Source of the DNA: JAMXLO01 sp963850535
GTDB lineage: Bacteria > Pseudomonadota > Alphaproteobacteria > Acetobacterales > Acetobacteraceae
DNA: 64,000 bases
Direction of reading: 5' to 3'
Assembly (NCBI GenBank): GCA_963850535.1
Contig: CAWKMC010000006.1
Coordinates: forward strand, 1-64,000
Part shown: piece after piece, positions 9,356 to 19,192 of the stretch
Layout: the number at the start of each line of letters is the position of its first letter
Position numbering within the stretch: the stretch's first letter is position 1
Notes under the pieces: generated by a model
What the model saw: the letters and a program-made list of their open reading frames with translations, nothing else
The model's database searches: none
Told to the model about the DNA's origin: nothing
Position numbers and translations under genes: made by a program

Positions 9356-10115
9356 CACGCCCGCAGCGGCGTAGTCGGAAAGCTGCGACAGGTCGTCGGG
9401 AATGCCGACGGTGATCTCCACGGCAGCAGGATCACGCCCCGCATTGCGAGCCGCACCGCGCACGAATTCGATCAGCTCCATCGGCAGCCCGCGGCCAGGG
9501 AAGAAGCCGTCGCCCAGCCGGCCTGCACGACGCGCGGCGGCTTCGGTATGGCCACCGATGATGATCGGCACGCTGCGGTTCACCGGTTTCGGGCGCATGA
9601 AGGCGTCTTTAAAGCTAACATAACGCCCAGAAAAATTCGGTGCATCGGCAGACCACAGTTCGCGCATCGCCGCGATGTATTCGTCGGTCCGACGGCCGCG
9701 GTTATCGAACGCGGCACCGACCGCGTCGAACTCCTCCTTCAGCCAGCCGACGCCGATCCCGAGCAGGATGCGACCGTTCGACATGTGGTCGAGTGTCGCG
9801 ACCTGCTTGGCGACAATAACCGGATTGTGCTGCGGCAGGATCAGGATGCCGGTGGCCAGCTTGATGCTTGACGTTGCCGCCGCAACGTAAGCCATCCAGA
9901 TCAACGGATCAGGCAGCAGAAAATCACCGTCGCCACCCGGCAGGCGTCCATCCGATGTATACGGATACGCCGACTGATAGCCGTGCGGAATCACGGTGTG
10001 CTCGACGGTCCACGCTGACTTCGAACCCAGCTGCCTCGCCCGTCTGCATCAGTTCAACCGCACGCACCGGGTCGGTGTAGCGACCGGTATTACAATAGCG
10101 GAGGCCGAATTTCAT
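9245..10115 (-). pseudogene. LLM-class flavin/F420-dependent oxidoreductase, one frameshift
   Basis: About 290 codons of a luciferase-like monooxygenase broken once. The N-terminus MKFGLRYCNTGRYTD...GEAAGFE reads from 10115. The rest (WTVEHTVIPHGY, ATGILILPQHNPV, GRILLGIGVGW) reads in the next frame. Deleting one C at about 10019 gives GFE-SAW-TVEH, the family norm, so this is a single +1 insertion. The gene length (871 bp) fits one extra base. It overlaps the upstream endonuclease-like gene by 4 bases (ATGA), so it was translated from a coupled operon. All other motifs are intact, so a sequencing error is more likely than inactivation. Substrate unknown. Confidence 0.8.
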
Positions 10116-10861
10116 GACATTGCACCTCTTCGAGGTCGCTGCAGATCCAGCAGCAGCACTGAATGATCCGACAATCCCGCCAACCGCTCCTCATGCGAAT
10201 AGCGGATGACGCCCGCACGCGCCGCAAGACTTGGCGACAGGAACGCATGGTCGATGCGGAAGCCGTTGCCGCGGTGGCTGTACCAGGTGAACTCGCGACC
10301 ATCCGGATACCGATGCCGCCATAGATCGCAAAAGCCGATCGTATCCATGCTGTCCATGAAATGCGCCATGACATCGATCGCGCCGGGCTCGTCCACATAG
10401 GCGCGACACGTGTTGAAGTCGCCGATCGCCAACGCGTCTCCCACTGCACGCGCGGCGAAAGCGTCCACCAGTGTCTGCCAGTACGGCAGCTTCGCCTTCA
10501 GGTTCGGCATATAGACGCCGGTCAGCCGCAACACGCCGAGATCGACATCGACCAGCCGCCACGGCTCTGAGACGTGCGGGCACAACGGCCCTCGCTCGAC
10601 GAACCGTCGTCGCGCTGCGATCACCACGCCGGTGCGTTGTGGCGGCGGGATGAGCTTCGTCACATAGCGATAGCCCGACGCTTTCAGCGCCACGCACAAT
10701 CGCTCGGCTGACTTGCCGCCACGATATTCGGACAAAATCAATACATCGGCATCATGGCGCAAAATTGCGGCCATGATGCCAACAAGCCGCGTGCCGCCGC
10801 CCTGGCGGATGTTCCAGGCGAGCAGCCGCACGTTGCTCTTTCTTTCGCGCGCAGCCGCCAC
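10112..10861 (-). CDS. endonuclease/exonuclease/phosphatase (EEP) family protein
   Basis: 249-residue protein with the EEP fold. LLAWNIRQGGG carries the first metal-site Asn, LILSEY the catalytic Glu, GDFNTCRAY the Asp-Asn pair, and LSDHSVLL the C-terminal Asp-His. These match exonuclease III-like and phosphodiesterase-like proteins. The likely start is GTG at 10861, 17 bases after the stop of the restored hydrolase gene. The stop overlaps the next gene start in ATGA. Substrate (DNA, lipid or phosphoester) is not determined. It is part of a minus-strand operon hydrolase, EEP, flavin monooxygenase. Confidence 0.8.
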   Translation of the reverse strand: MAAARERKSNVRLLAWNIRQGGGTRLVGIMAAILRHDADVLILSEYRGGKSAERLCVALKASGYRYVTKLIPPPQRTGVVIAARRRFVERGPLCPHVSEPWRLVDVDLGVLRLTGVYMPNLKAKLPYWQTLVDAFAARAVGDALAIGDFNTCRAYVDEPGAIDVMAHFMDSMDTIGFCDLWRHRYPDGREFTWYSHRGNGFRIDHAFLSPSLAARAGVIRYSHEERLAGLSDHSVLLLDLQRPRRGAMS

Positions 10862-10878
10862 ACCAACCCTGCGCGCGG

Positions 10879-11752
10879 TCAGTTATCGACGTAGTCGCAG
10901 CGGAAGCCGTCGCCCCAGCGCTTCACATAGCCGCGCGAGGGCGACGGGAAGTGCGCGAAGCAGCACAGCGTGCTGGTGTCGCAGTAGGTCTCCAGGAACT
11001 TGCGCCCGCGTCGCAGCACCCTGCTTCACATCATAATCGACGTACATCCCCAGATCGGGATAGCGGGCCTGCAGCGGCGAGTGGATCAGATCGCCGGTGA
11101 TCACCGCGTCCTTGCCGCCGCGGCCCAGTGCCACCGCGTAGTGGTCGATCGTGTGGCCAGGGGTCGGCAACAGCACCACCGTGTCATCCACCGCATGGTC
11201 ACTGGTGACAAGATCGCAGCGCTTGGCTTCGACAATGGGAATAACGCTATCGACGATCGGCGGCAGCGCAGTCTTGTCGTTCTCGGCCAGCCAGTAGTCG
11301 AGTTCCTTCTTGGAAAACAAGTAGCGCGCCTTGGGGAAGGTCGGCACCCAGCGCCCGTTCTCCAACCGCGTGTTCCAGCCGACATGATCGACGTGGAGAT
11401 GCGTGCACATGACGAAGTCGATGTCGTTCACCGTCAGGCCGGCCGCGGCCAGCCCCTTCATCCAAGCATCATCCTTCTTCTGGTGCCATTGGGGGCGCTG
11501 CGGTCGATCCTTGTCGTTGCCGATGCAACTATCCACCAGAATCGTGTGGCGGCCGGTCTGCACGATGTATGATTGAAAGCACAGCACCAGGTTGTCCTGC
11601 GCATCGAGCGCGGCGGGCGCCAGCCACGACCGGTTCTCCGCCAGCACCTCGGGCTTCAGGTCCGGCAGGAACTCCACCGCGGGTCTCATTCCGCTTTCCA
11701 TCTCGACAATCCGATGGATGGTCATGTTTCCGGTCCGGAATGTGTTGGCCAT
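10879..11752 (-). pseudogene. metallo-beta-lactamase-fold hydrolase, one frameshift near the 3' end
   Basis: About 290 codons of an MBL-fold hydrolase. The zinc motif is THLHVDHVGW, with a second metal ligand in PTPGHTIDHY and a bridging Asp in ITGDLIHSP. From about codon 248 the frame changes: after DYDVKQGAATR the correct continuation KFLETYCDTSTL...FPSPSRGYVKRWG lies one frame over. It ends at the TGA at 10879-10881. One extra C in the CCC run 11005-11007 explains this, and the length fits +1. A close paralogue at 22572-23456 keeps the intact C-terminus and confirms the correct frame. Likely a lactonase/esterase-like enzyme of unknown substrate, first gene of a three-gene operon. Confidence 0.85.
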
Positions 11753-11833
11753 GGCCTCGCTCCCTTGGATGGTTGGTACGGATGATGTTAGCTACCGGCC
11801 TGCCCGGCGACAAACCCTATCCGGAAGGCTGCC

Positions 11834-12352
11834 ATGAATGATGCGACCACAGCGGCGCTGAGCCCTGAAACCGTGCTGCAGCACATGAAGCAGAATGGCG
11901 TCACCGACGTGGTGTGGCTGCCTGACAGTGAGACCAACTGGCTCTACATGCTGATGAGGGCCGAGCCGTCGCTGCGGCTGATCGGTGTGACGCGCGAGGG
12001 CCACGCGTGCTCCATCGTCGCGGGCCTGCATGCAGGCGGACGCAAGCCGCTGATCCTGATCCAGAACACCGGCATGATGGAATTGGGCGATTCAATTCGC
12101 GGTTGGCTGCTGGGGATGAATGTCCCTGTGGTGCTGATGGTCGGCTATCGCGGCTGGACAAGGCACGGCGTCAACACCGACACAGCGGCGACCTACACCG
12201 AACGGTTCCTGATGGCGTTCGGCATCAACTACTACCTGGTGGAGAGCGACGCCGACGCGTCACGGATCACCGTGGCATTCGAAGAAGCCGCACGCACCCA
12301 ACGCCCTGTTGTGGTGCTGGTCGGCGATGAATACCACGGCTTTAACCGCTAA
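11834..12352 (+). CDS. ThDP-dependent decarboxylase, alpha (Pyr-domain) subunit
   Basis: 172-residue protein equal to the N-terminal (Pyr) half of ThDP enzymes, like sulfopyruvate decarboxylase ComD or the N-part of phosphonopyruvate decarboxylase. GVTREGHACSIVAGLHAGG contains the catalytic Glu that activates the cofactor, and ILIQNTGMMELGDS is the subunit-contact segment. The beta half follows 13 bases downstream, with AAGGAG placed for its start, so the two form one enzyme. It diverges from the hydrolase operon. The natural substrate is a 2-oxo acid with a charged beta group by family analogy; no coenzyme M genes are near, so that role is unlikely. Confidence 0.8.
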   Translation: MNDATTAALSPETVLQHMKQNGVTDVVWLPDSETNWLYMLMRAEPSLRLIGVTREGHACSIVAGLHAGGRKPLILIQNTGMMELGDSIRGWLLGMNVPVVLMVGYRGWTRHGVNTDTAATYTERFLMAFGINYYLVESDADASRITVAFEEAARTQRPVVVLVGDEYHGFNR

Positions 12353-12365
12353 GGAGCGCGCGGCC

Positions 12366-12974
12366 ATGATGCACACCGCCGAACTGTTGCAAGTCTTTGC
12401 CGAACACCGTGGCGATGCCATCGTGGTACCGGGACGTGGCGGCCGGCACTGGGTGAAGCTGACCACGCACGAGACGCTCGATGTGCCATTGGGCGACCCG
12501 GCGATGGGGGGCCACGCCGGCTTCGCACTTGGCCTCGCGATCGCGCAGCCACACCGCCGTGTGGTGCTGTTCGACTCAGAAGGCGATATCCTGATGAGCC
12601 TTGGCATGCTCGCGACGATCGCCGAGCAGGCGCCGCCAAACTTTTATCACTTCCTGCTCGACAACGAGTGCTACGCAACCACAGGCGGCCAGCCGGTGCC
12701 GAACGCAAGCAACGTCGCCTACGATGTGTTGGCGCGTGGCGCGGGTTACCCGCGCGCCTTCGCCTTCACCGAACTCGCCGACTTCACCACGAAGCTGCCA
12801 AGCATTCTCGCCCAGTCAGGCCCGGTATTCGTCGCACTCAAGGTGGCGCAGGAAGTCGAAAACGAGCCGATCGGGCGCCGCTCCCGATGGAATACGCGCA
12901 GCCGCGACAAAGTGGTGCAGGACCTGCGCGGCGAACTGCGTCTACCGCTGCTCGCCGGCAAATCCGCGCTGTAG
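12366..12974 (+). CDS. ThDP-dependent decarboxylase, beta (PP-domain) subunit
   Basis: 202-residue partner of the preceding gene, equal to the C-terminal (PP) half of ThDP decarboxylases such as ComE. GDPAMGGHAGFALGLA precedes the ThDP-Mg motif, which reads DSEGDILMSLG (in place of GDG) and continues to LDNECYATTGGQ, the usual D-N-x-x-x-x-T-G-G block. The start at 12366 is preceded by AAGGAG just after the alpha-subunit stop. Its last 33 bases overlap the 3' end of the convergent aldo/keto reductase. Confidence 0.8.
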   Translation: MMHTAELLQVFAEHRGDAIVVPGRGGRHWVKLTTHETLDVPLGDPAMGGHAGFALGLAIAQPHRRVVLFDSEGDILMSLGMLATIAEQAPPNFYHFLLDNECYATTGGQPVPNASNVAYDVLARGAGYPRAFAFTELADFTTKLPSILAQSGPVFVALKVAQEVENEPIGRRSRWNTRSRDKVVQDLRGELRLPLLAGKSAL

Positions 12975-13937
12975 CGCAGCAAGGCTCTCCAGCGCCGCCG
13001 GTGACAGCGGCCCCTTGTTCACCGCCGCAAGCGACTGATCGAACTGCTCCGGCGTCGCCATACCGACCAGGATCGTGCCCATTGCCTTTTGGCTGATCGC
13101 GAAACGTATCGCCGCCTCAGCCAGGTTGGCCGCGTGACCCTGCTGCACCAACGGCATCAGCCTGCTCGCGCGGTGCAGATCGGCGTCGTATGAATTGGCC
13201 GAGCCGATCGGGTCGGGCGGCGGACTGGCGATCGGATGACGTTCGCCGGTGCCGCTCAGCGCGCCACCGGCAAGCACGCGGATACCGACAACCCCGACGC
13301 CCGCTGCCTGCGTGTGGTCGAACATCCGGCCATAATCCTGCGCCGGATAGTTGGCCGCCAGCGCCTCGCCCGCGCTCGGGTTCAGCATGTTATAGCTGAC
13401 CTGCGCCGAAACGATCGTTCGTGAGTCGATCACCTGATGCAGCGCCGCCGTGTCGCCAACGGCGGTGATACCGGGAAATCGCAGCTTGCCCTGTTCGCGC
13501 AGCTTCTCGAATGCCGGCACTACCTCATCCAGCACGGTCCTGGCCGGCAGTGATTCGCCGCCGCCGTTCACCGTGATCGCATTGTGCAGATGAAAGATGT
13601 CCACCTGCTCGCGCCCCATGCGCTTCAGGCTGGCATCGAGTGACTCGGTCACCGCCGCAGCGATTCGGCCGAAATCCATCGACGGGATGCGCACCTTGGT
13701 GCCCACGACGACGTTCGGCTTCAGTTTTGCCAGCACACGCCCAAGGTTCTTCTCTGATTCGCCATTGCCGTACATGGCGGCGGTGTCGAAGTAGTTCACA
13801 CCGGCTTCGATCGCACGTGCGATGGTCCGTTCCTGGTCCTCCGGCGAACCGCGGACCATCAGTCCGCCCACTGCACCGCAGCCGAAGCCCAGGATCGATA
13901 TCTGCAATCCGGTCCGTCCGAATGTCCGCATCTCCAT
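12942..13937 (-). CDS. aldo/keto reductase
   Basis: 331-residue NAD(P)H-dependent aldo/keto reductase. The catalytic Asp and Tyr are in NYFDTAAMYGNGESE, the Lys in VVVGTKVRIP and the His in DIFHLHNAI. LGFGCGAVGG is the N-terminal strand and GTILVGMATPEQ the cofactor pocket. Full family length. It overlaps the 3' end of the ThDP beta subunit convergently and lies 14 bases downstream of the ketopantoate-reductase-like gene on its own strand, so those two may be co-transcribed. Substrate unknown. Confidence 0.88.
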   Translation of the reverse strand: MEMRTFGRTGLQISILGFGCGAVGGLMVRGSPEDQERTIARAIEAGVNYFDTAAMYGNGESEKNLGRVLAKLKPNVVVGTKVRIPSMDFGRIAAAVTESLDASLKRMGREQVDIFHLHNAITVNGGGESLPARTVLDEVVPAFEKLREQGKLRFPGITAVGDTAALHQVIDSRTIVSAQVSYNMLNPSAGEALAANYPAQDYGRMFDHTQAAGVGVVGIRVLAGGALSGTGERHPIASPPPDPIGSANSYDADLHRASRLMPLVQQGHAANLAEAAIRFAISQKAMGTILVGMATPEQFDQSLAAVNKGPLSPAALESLAALQRGFAGEQR

Positions 13938-13951
13938 GATTGCAACCTCCG

Positions 13952-14926
13952 TCAGTAAAGTTTCGCCGCTCGCGCGCGCACCTTCGCCATCGCCACCAAC
14001 AGGTCAAGTGTCGGCGTCGGCACGTCGACCATGCGGGCGAGTTCCAGCGGCGCATCGAAGATGCCGTCGATCTCCATCGGACGGCCAAGTTCCAGGTCCT
14101 GCAGGATACTCGGCTTGTGATCGATGCCACGGCTATGCGCGATCCGCTTGTCGTGATTGTCGCTCGGATGCGCGCCGAGTGCATTCGCCACTGCCTGCGC
14201 CTCTTGCATCACCCGCAGCGCCGCGTCGACGCACAGCGGCTCCTCGTACAGTTGCTGCATGCTGACCTGCGTCAGCACGCAAAGCGGACCGTTGCCGAGA
14301 TTGCCAAGCAGCTTGTTCCAGATCTCGTCGCGGATCGTCTCACTCACGATTGCCTGCATGCCGCCCCCGTTGATGTGCGCAGCGATCGCCTGCACGCGCT
14401 GCGATTTCCGGCCATCCGGTTCGCCCAGCACAACGCGGGGGTTGGCATTCTCCAGGTCGATCACCCCCGGCTCAATCACCGCGCTCGCCGCGTACACCAC
14501 GCCGGCGATGGCCCGCTCTGGCCCGACGGCGCGCCACAGCGCGTCTCCCGGATCGATCTTCGGCAGGCGGCGGCCTTCAAGTTCGCCGCCGATGCCATGG
14601 AAGTAGAACCAGGGGATGCCGTTCATCACGAAGGCAACTGACGTCTCGGGCTTGAGCAGCGGTCCGATGCCCGAAGCGATCGCCGGCAACGCCGGGGCTT
14701 TCACCGTAACCAGCACCGCATCCTGCGGTCCGAGCGACTTCGGATCGTCGCTCGCCAACACTCGCCCGTGCAACTGACCCTCGGTCGTGCGCACAACCAG
14801 ACCGTTGCGTTAAATCGCGGCGAGATGAGCGCCGCGTGCGAGCACCGAGACATCCGCGCCACCACGCGCGAGGCGCACTGCAAGGTGGCCGCCGATCGCC
14901 CCGGCGCCATAAACACAGATCCGCAT
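13952..14926 (-). pseudogene. 2-dehydropantoate 2-reductase-like gene with in-frame stop at codon 39
   Basis: 325-codon KPR/PanE-family gene. It starts at ATG 14926 with the Rossmann motif MRICVYGAGAIGGHLAVRLA. Codon 39 (14810-14812) is TAA inside H-L-A-A-I-[stop]-R-N-G-L, where homologues usually carry a polar residue; one C-to-T change from CAA (Gln) would explain it. The frame then runs uninterrupted to 13952 with EIWNKLLGNLGNGPL and the C-terminal domain. A shorter product could only begin after the nucleotide-binding loop and would lack the cofactor site. It may be a point mutation or a sequence error. A broad-specificity KPR homologue rather than the pantothenate enzyme is possible, since no pan genes are near. 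Confidence 0.8.
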
Positions 14927-15065
14927 GCCACTTTCTCCTGATCAGCGCCAACTCTGGCGACCGGCGGCGCAGGTCGTCAACCGATCGCTGCTGTTGCGTC
15001 GCGACGTTGCAGGCAAGATGCCGGTGCCATAGCGTCACCAGTCCGCCAGCCAGGATAGAGTTGCA

Positions 15066-16673
15066 ATGCCCGACGATGCCGCCCTGCCGCGCCCACAGCA
15101 GACCGAGCCGGTCGGTTGGGAGCCGGAACTTGCTGAATTGCGCGCGCGCATCGCACTGGCCAGGCAACTGGGCGGACCGGATCGCGTCGCGCGCCAACAT
15201 GCCGGCGGCCGGCTCACCGTGCGCGAGCGCATCGACCGGATGCTGGACGACGGCAGCTTCCACGAGATCGGTGCCACCGCTGGCAAAGCCACATATGACG
15301 CGGACAGTCGCGACATCATCGCATTCATGCCGGCGAATTGCGTGTTCGGTCGTGGCACGGTGGATGGCCGCCCGGTGGTAATCGCGGGAGACGACTTCAC
15401 GCTGCGCGGCGGCTCGGCGGACGCCTCGATCAAGGGCAAGCCGAAGATGTCGGAAGAGATCGCGGCACAGTTCCGCATGCCGATCATCCGACTGATCGAA
15501 GGCTCCGGCGGTGGCGGCTCGGTCAAGACGATCGAGACGACCGGACGCGCGAACCTGCCGGGCGGGCTGTCGGAGACCACGTCGTTCGACCTCGTGGCAA
15601 ACAACATGGGCGCGGTGCCCGTGGTGGCGCTTGGGCTCGGATCGGTAGCTGGTCTCGGTGCGGCGCGACTGGCGGCGGCCCACTATTCGATCATGGTGAA
15701 GGATATCTCCGCTGTGTTCGTCGCCGGTCCACCGGTGGTGGAGCGACTGGGCGAGCCGCGCAGCAAGCAGGAACTCGGGGGCTGGGAAGTGCAGCTTGGC
15801 TGCGGAGCGGTGGACCACGCGGTCGATACCGAGGACGAGGCGTTCGATGCAGCACGCCGCTTTCTGTCTTATTTGCCGGGTTCGATCTGGGACCTGCCCC
15901 TACGGGTGCGCCGCTGGGACAGTCCGGAGCGGCGGGACGAGTTCCTGATCGCCGCGGTGCCGCGCGAGAAGAAGCAGGCCTATCACATGCGCCGGATCAT
16001 CGAGGCGCTGGTGGATAAGGGCAGCTTCTTCGAAATGGGGCAGTTGTTCGGCCGGCCGATCATCACTGGCTTCTGTCGGCTCGACGGCTGGCCAGTCGCG
16101 CTGATGGCCGGTGACCCGCTGTTCCATGGCGGCGCCTGGACCGCGGATGCGTGCAACAAGATCATCCGCTTCGTCGATATGGCGCAGACCTTCCACCTGC
16201 CGATCGTGCACCTGGTCGATTGCCCAGGCTTTCAGGTAGGGCTTGCGGCGGAAAGCAGTGCGGTCATCCGCTGGGGCGTGCGCGCGCTGTCCGCGATCAA
16301 TCAGACAACCGTGCCCTGGTGCAGCATCGTGGTGCGCAACTGCTATGGCGTCGGCGGACTGGGCCATCAGCCGGTCAGCCATCTCTGCGTCCGCTATGCG
16401 TGGCCGTCGGCAAGTTGGGGCTCGCTGCCGTTGGAAGGCGGCATCGAGGCAGCGTATCGCGCCGAGATCGATGCCGCACCCGATCCGCAGGCCAAGATGG
16501 AGGAAATCGAGGCGCGCCTGAACCGGCTGCGCTCGCCGTTTCGCACGGCCGAGCCGTTCTGGGTCGAGGAGGTGATCGACCCACGCGAGACGCGACGCCT
16601 GCTCTGCGACTTCGCCAACATGGCGGCTCCATTGCGGACGCCTGGGGAATCGCGATTCACCATGCGGCCATGA
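15066..16673 (+). CDS. acyl-CoA carboxylase, carboxyltransferase (beta) subunit
   Basis: 535-residue carboxyltransferase of the propionyl/methylcrotonyl-CoA carboxylase type, which moves CO2 from biotin to an acyl-CoA. Two crotonase-like halves are seen. The first has LTVRERIDRMLDDGSF and the acyl-CoA loop EGSGGGGSVKTIETTG. The second has the biotin-side glycines in NCYGVGGLGHQPV and the CPGFQVGLAAE segment. No biotin carboxylase/carrier (alpha) subunit lies in the window, so the partner must be encoded elsewhere. It is divergent from the ketopantoate-reductase-like gene and convergent with hemB (25 bases apart). Acyl specificity is not determined. Confidence 0.87.
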   Translation: MPDDAALPRPQQTEPVGWEPELAELRARIALARQLGGPDRVARQHAGGRLTVRERIDRMLDDGSFHEIGATAGKATYDADSRDIIAFMPANCVFGRGTVDGRPVVIAGDDFTLRGGSADASIKGKPKMSEEIAAQFRMPIIRLIEGSGGGGSVKTIETTGRANLPGGLSETTSFDLVANNMGAVPVVALGLGSVAGLGAARLAAAHYSIMVKDISAVFVAGPPVVERLGEPRSKQELGGWEVQLGCGAVDHAVDTEDEAFDAARRFLSYLPGSIWDLPLRVRRWDSPERRDEFLIAAVPREKKQAYHMRRIIEALVDKGSFFEMGQLFGRPIITGFCRLDGWPVALMAGDPLFHGGAWTADACNKIIRFVDMAQTFHLPIVHLVDCPGFQVGLAAESSAVIRWGVRALSAINQTTVPWCSIVVRNCYGVGGLGHQPVSHLCVRYAWPSASWGSLPLEGGIEAAYRAEIDAAPDPQAKMEEIEARLNRLRSPFRTAEPFWVEEVIDPRETRRLLCDFANMAAPLRTPGESRFTMRP

Positions 16674-16698
16674 TGCCGGCCGCAATACACCAAGCCGA

Positions 16699-17673
16699 TC
16701 AGAAACCCTCGCGGATCACGTCCCGGGCAAAGTAAGACAGGATCAGGTCGGCGCCGGCACGCTTGAACGCGCCCAGCGTCTCGCGGACGATCACCTCCTC
16801 GTTCACCGCACCGGCGGCAGCAGCAAACTTGATCATCGCGTACTCACCGGACACCTGGTACACGGCAAGCGGCAGCAGCGTGCGTTCGCGCAGCCGTGCC
16901 AATACATCCAAGTAGGCAAGGCCCGGCTTCACCATCAGCATATCGGCGCCCTCGGCCTCATCCTGGATGGACTCGCGCAGCGCCTCGCGGCCGTTCATCG
17001 GATCCATCTGGTAGGTCTTGCGGTCGCCTTTCAGCTCGCATCCGGCCGCGACACGGAACGGGCCGTAGAAGCCCGAGGCGAACTTGGTCGAATAGGCCAT
17101 GATCGGCGTATCGGGATGCCCTGCCCGGTCCAGCGCATTGCGGATGGTGGCAACCTGGCCATCCATCATCGCCGAAGGGGCCACCATGTCGGCACCGGCG
17201 GCGGCGGCGGTCACCGCCTGACGTGCGAGGTTGTCGATGGTGATGTCGTTGGCGACGTGGTCGTGCTCGATCACGCCACAATGGCCGTGGTCGGTGTATT
17301 CACAAAAGCAGATGTCGGGGATCACCACCAACTCCGGCGCGGCCCGCTTGGCGCCGCGAACCATGCGTGCCACCAGGCCGTCGCTGTTCCAGGCATCGCT
17401 GCCGGATGCATCCTTGTGGTGTGAGATGCCGAACAGCATCAACGCCTTCACCCCGTCGCGTGCCAGGCCCTCGACCACGTGCGGCAGCTTGCGCTCGGGG
17501 ATGCGGGCGACGCCTGGCATCTCCGCAATCTGCAGCGGTTCGTCGATGCCTTCCTCGATGAAGATCGGCTGGATCAGGTCATGGGCGGTGACCGTGGTCT
17601 CGCGCACCATGCTGCGCAATGCTGCCGATTGGCGCAGTCGGCGGAGACGGGTGATCGGAAAGGGAGGTGCCAT
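16699..17673 (-). CDS. hemB: delta-aminolevulinic acid dehydratase (porphobilinogen synthase)
   Basis: 324-residue enzyme of tetrapyrrole synthesis that joins two 5-aminolevulinates into porphobilinogen. The two Schiff-base lysines are in YSTKFASGFYGPF and MLMVKPGLAYLD. The Cys-rich loop CFCEYTDHGHCGV carries the three zinc-ligand cysteines, so it looks zinc-dependent rather than the Asp-rich magnesium type. The start at 17673 (MAPPFPITR) matches family length; an upstream ATG adds ten residues. It diverges from purD across a 70-base gap. Confidence 0.94.
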   Translation of the reverse strand: MAPPFPITRLRRLRQSAALRSMVRETTVTAHDLIQPIFIEEGIDEPLQIAEMPGVARIPERKLPHVVEGLARDGVKALMLFGISHHKDASGSDAWNSDGLVARMVRGAKRAAPELVVIPDICFCEYTDHGHCGVIEHDHVANDITIDNLARQAVTAAAAGADMVAPSAMMDGQVATIRNALDRAGHPDTPIMAYSTKFASGFYGPFRVAAGCELKGDRKTYQMDPMNGREALRESIQDEAEGADMLMVKPGLAYLDVLARLRERTLLPLAVYQVSGEYAMIKFAAAAGAVNEEVIVRETLGAFKRAGADLILSYFARDVIREGF

Positions 17674-17743
17674 GGGGTGCCTCGCCGGATAACGATGCGC
17701 CATGTTAGAGCCGGTTCGGGCGCCGAACCAGCGGGAGACAGGC

Positions 17744-19030
17744 ATGCGCGTACTGGTGATCGGATCGGGTGGCCGCGAGCACGCTCTGTGCTGGTCGATC
17801 GCCGCCAGCCCGCTGCTGACCAAACTATGGTGCGCGCCAGGCAACCCAGGCATCGCGCAGGTGGCGGAGTGCGTGCCGATCGGGCCGATGGACTTCCCCT
17901 CGCTTGTGGCATTCGCACAGGACAACGAGATCGATCTTGTCGTGCCGGGACCGGAGGCGCCGCTTGTCGGCGGCATTGTCGATGCAATGGAGGCGGCGGG
18001 TGTGCCATGCATCGGACCATCGCGTGCCGCGGCGCAGTTGGAGGGAAGCAAGGCATTCACCAAGGAACTTTGCGACGCGGCAGGTATCCCGACGGCGCAA
18101 TGGGAGCGGTTCGACGATGCAGAAGCGGCCCGTGAGTTCGTTCGGCGACGTGGTGCGCCAATCGTGGTGAAGGCCGACGGATTGGCCGCCGGCAAGGGCG
18201 TGGTGGTGGCGGCGAGCGAGGCGGAGGCCCTGGCAGCCATCGACGCCATAATCGAGACGGAAGCATTCGGAGAGGCGGGATCCTCCTTAGTGATCGAGGA
18301 GTGGCTCGAAGGCGAGGAGATTTCGCTTTTCGCGCTGTGCGACGGCACCACTGCGCTGCCACTGGGGGCGGCGCAGGACCACAAACGTGTCGGCGAGGGG
18401 GAGACTGGCCCCAACACCGGCGGGATGGGCGCCTATTCGCCAACGCCGTCGTTTCCCGAGGTTGCACAAGAGACGGCGATAAATGGCATCATCCAGCCCG
18501 CGCTCGCCGAGATGGTACGGCGTGGCACGCCGTTCCGCGGAGTGTTGTATGCCGGGCTGATGCTGACCGCGAGCGGCGCCAAGCTGATCGAGTTCAACGT
18601 GCGGTTCGGCGATCCGGAGTGCCAGGCACTGCTGCCCCGACTGATGTCGGACCTGCTGCCGGCGCTACAGGCCGCGTATGATGGAGAGCTGGCGAATTTC
18701 GACCTGCGGTGGCGTGACGAGGCGAGCATCGCTGTGGTTATGGCGGCGCGCGGTTACCCCGAAAAGCCGGAACGCGGCAGCGAGATCCGCGGACTGGAGG
18801 AGGCGGCAGCGGTGCCGGGGGTGCTGATCTTCCATGCCGGAACTGAGGCTGACACGACAGGAAGGTTGCGAGCGGCAGGCGGGCGAGTGCTGAATATCTG
18901 CGCCACCGGCCCTGATCTGCGCTCGGCGCGCGATGCGGCCTATTCGGCGGTCCGGCAGGTCGACTGGCCGGGGGGCTTTTGCCGGCAGGATATCGGGCGG
19001 CGGGGGCTGGCGGTGTCGGCCAATTCTTGA
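17744..19030 (+). CDS. purD: phosphoribosylamine-glycine ligase
   Basis: 428-residue ATP-grasp enzyme of purine synthesis (PRA + glycine + ATP to GAR). N-terminal MRVLVIGSGGREHALCW, ATP-grasp lysine loop VVKADGLAAGKGVVVA, metal motif EFNVRFGDPECQ, and the GARS-specific NTGGMGAYSPTP are all present. The start at 17744 follows GGGAGACAGGC. Full length, no anomalies. It diverges from hemB. Confidence 0.95.
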   Translation: MRVLVIGSGGREHALCWSIAASPLLTKLWCAPGNPGIAQVAECVPIGPMDFPSLVAFAQDNEIDLVVPGPEAPLVGGIVDAMEAAGVPCIGPSRAAAQLEGSKAFTKELCDAAGIPTAQWERFDDAEAAREFVRRRGAPIVVKADGLAAGKGVVVAASEAEALAAIDAIIETEAFGEAGSSLVIEEWLEGEEISLFALCDGTTALPLGAAQDHKRVGEGETGPNTGGMGAYSPTPSFPEVAQETAINGIIQPALAEMVRRGTPFRGVLYAGLMLTASGAKLIEFNVRFGDPECQALLPRLMSDLLPALQAAYDGELANFDLRWRDEASIAVVMAARGYPEKPERGSEIRGLEEAAAVPGVLIFHAGTEADTTGRLRAAGGRVLNICATGPDLRSARDAAYSAVRQVDWPGGFCRQDIGRRGLAVSANS

Positions 19031-19192
19031 CTCGCGGACAGGGAGCAGGATTGCACTCTGCGCAGCCGCATCAGCGACAAGATTTTTCTAATTTGTGGGT
19101 AGCCACCACTAATTTTTACCTTTTCAGCCCGGCTTCTTGCGTGTTGGCGAAAAATATAACTCCATTGGTGGACGCCTTTGGAGGCCGGAGCC

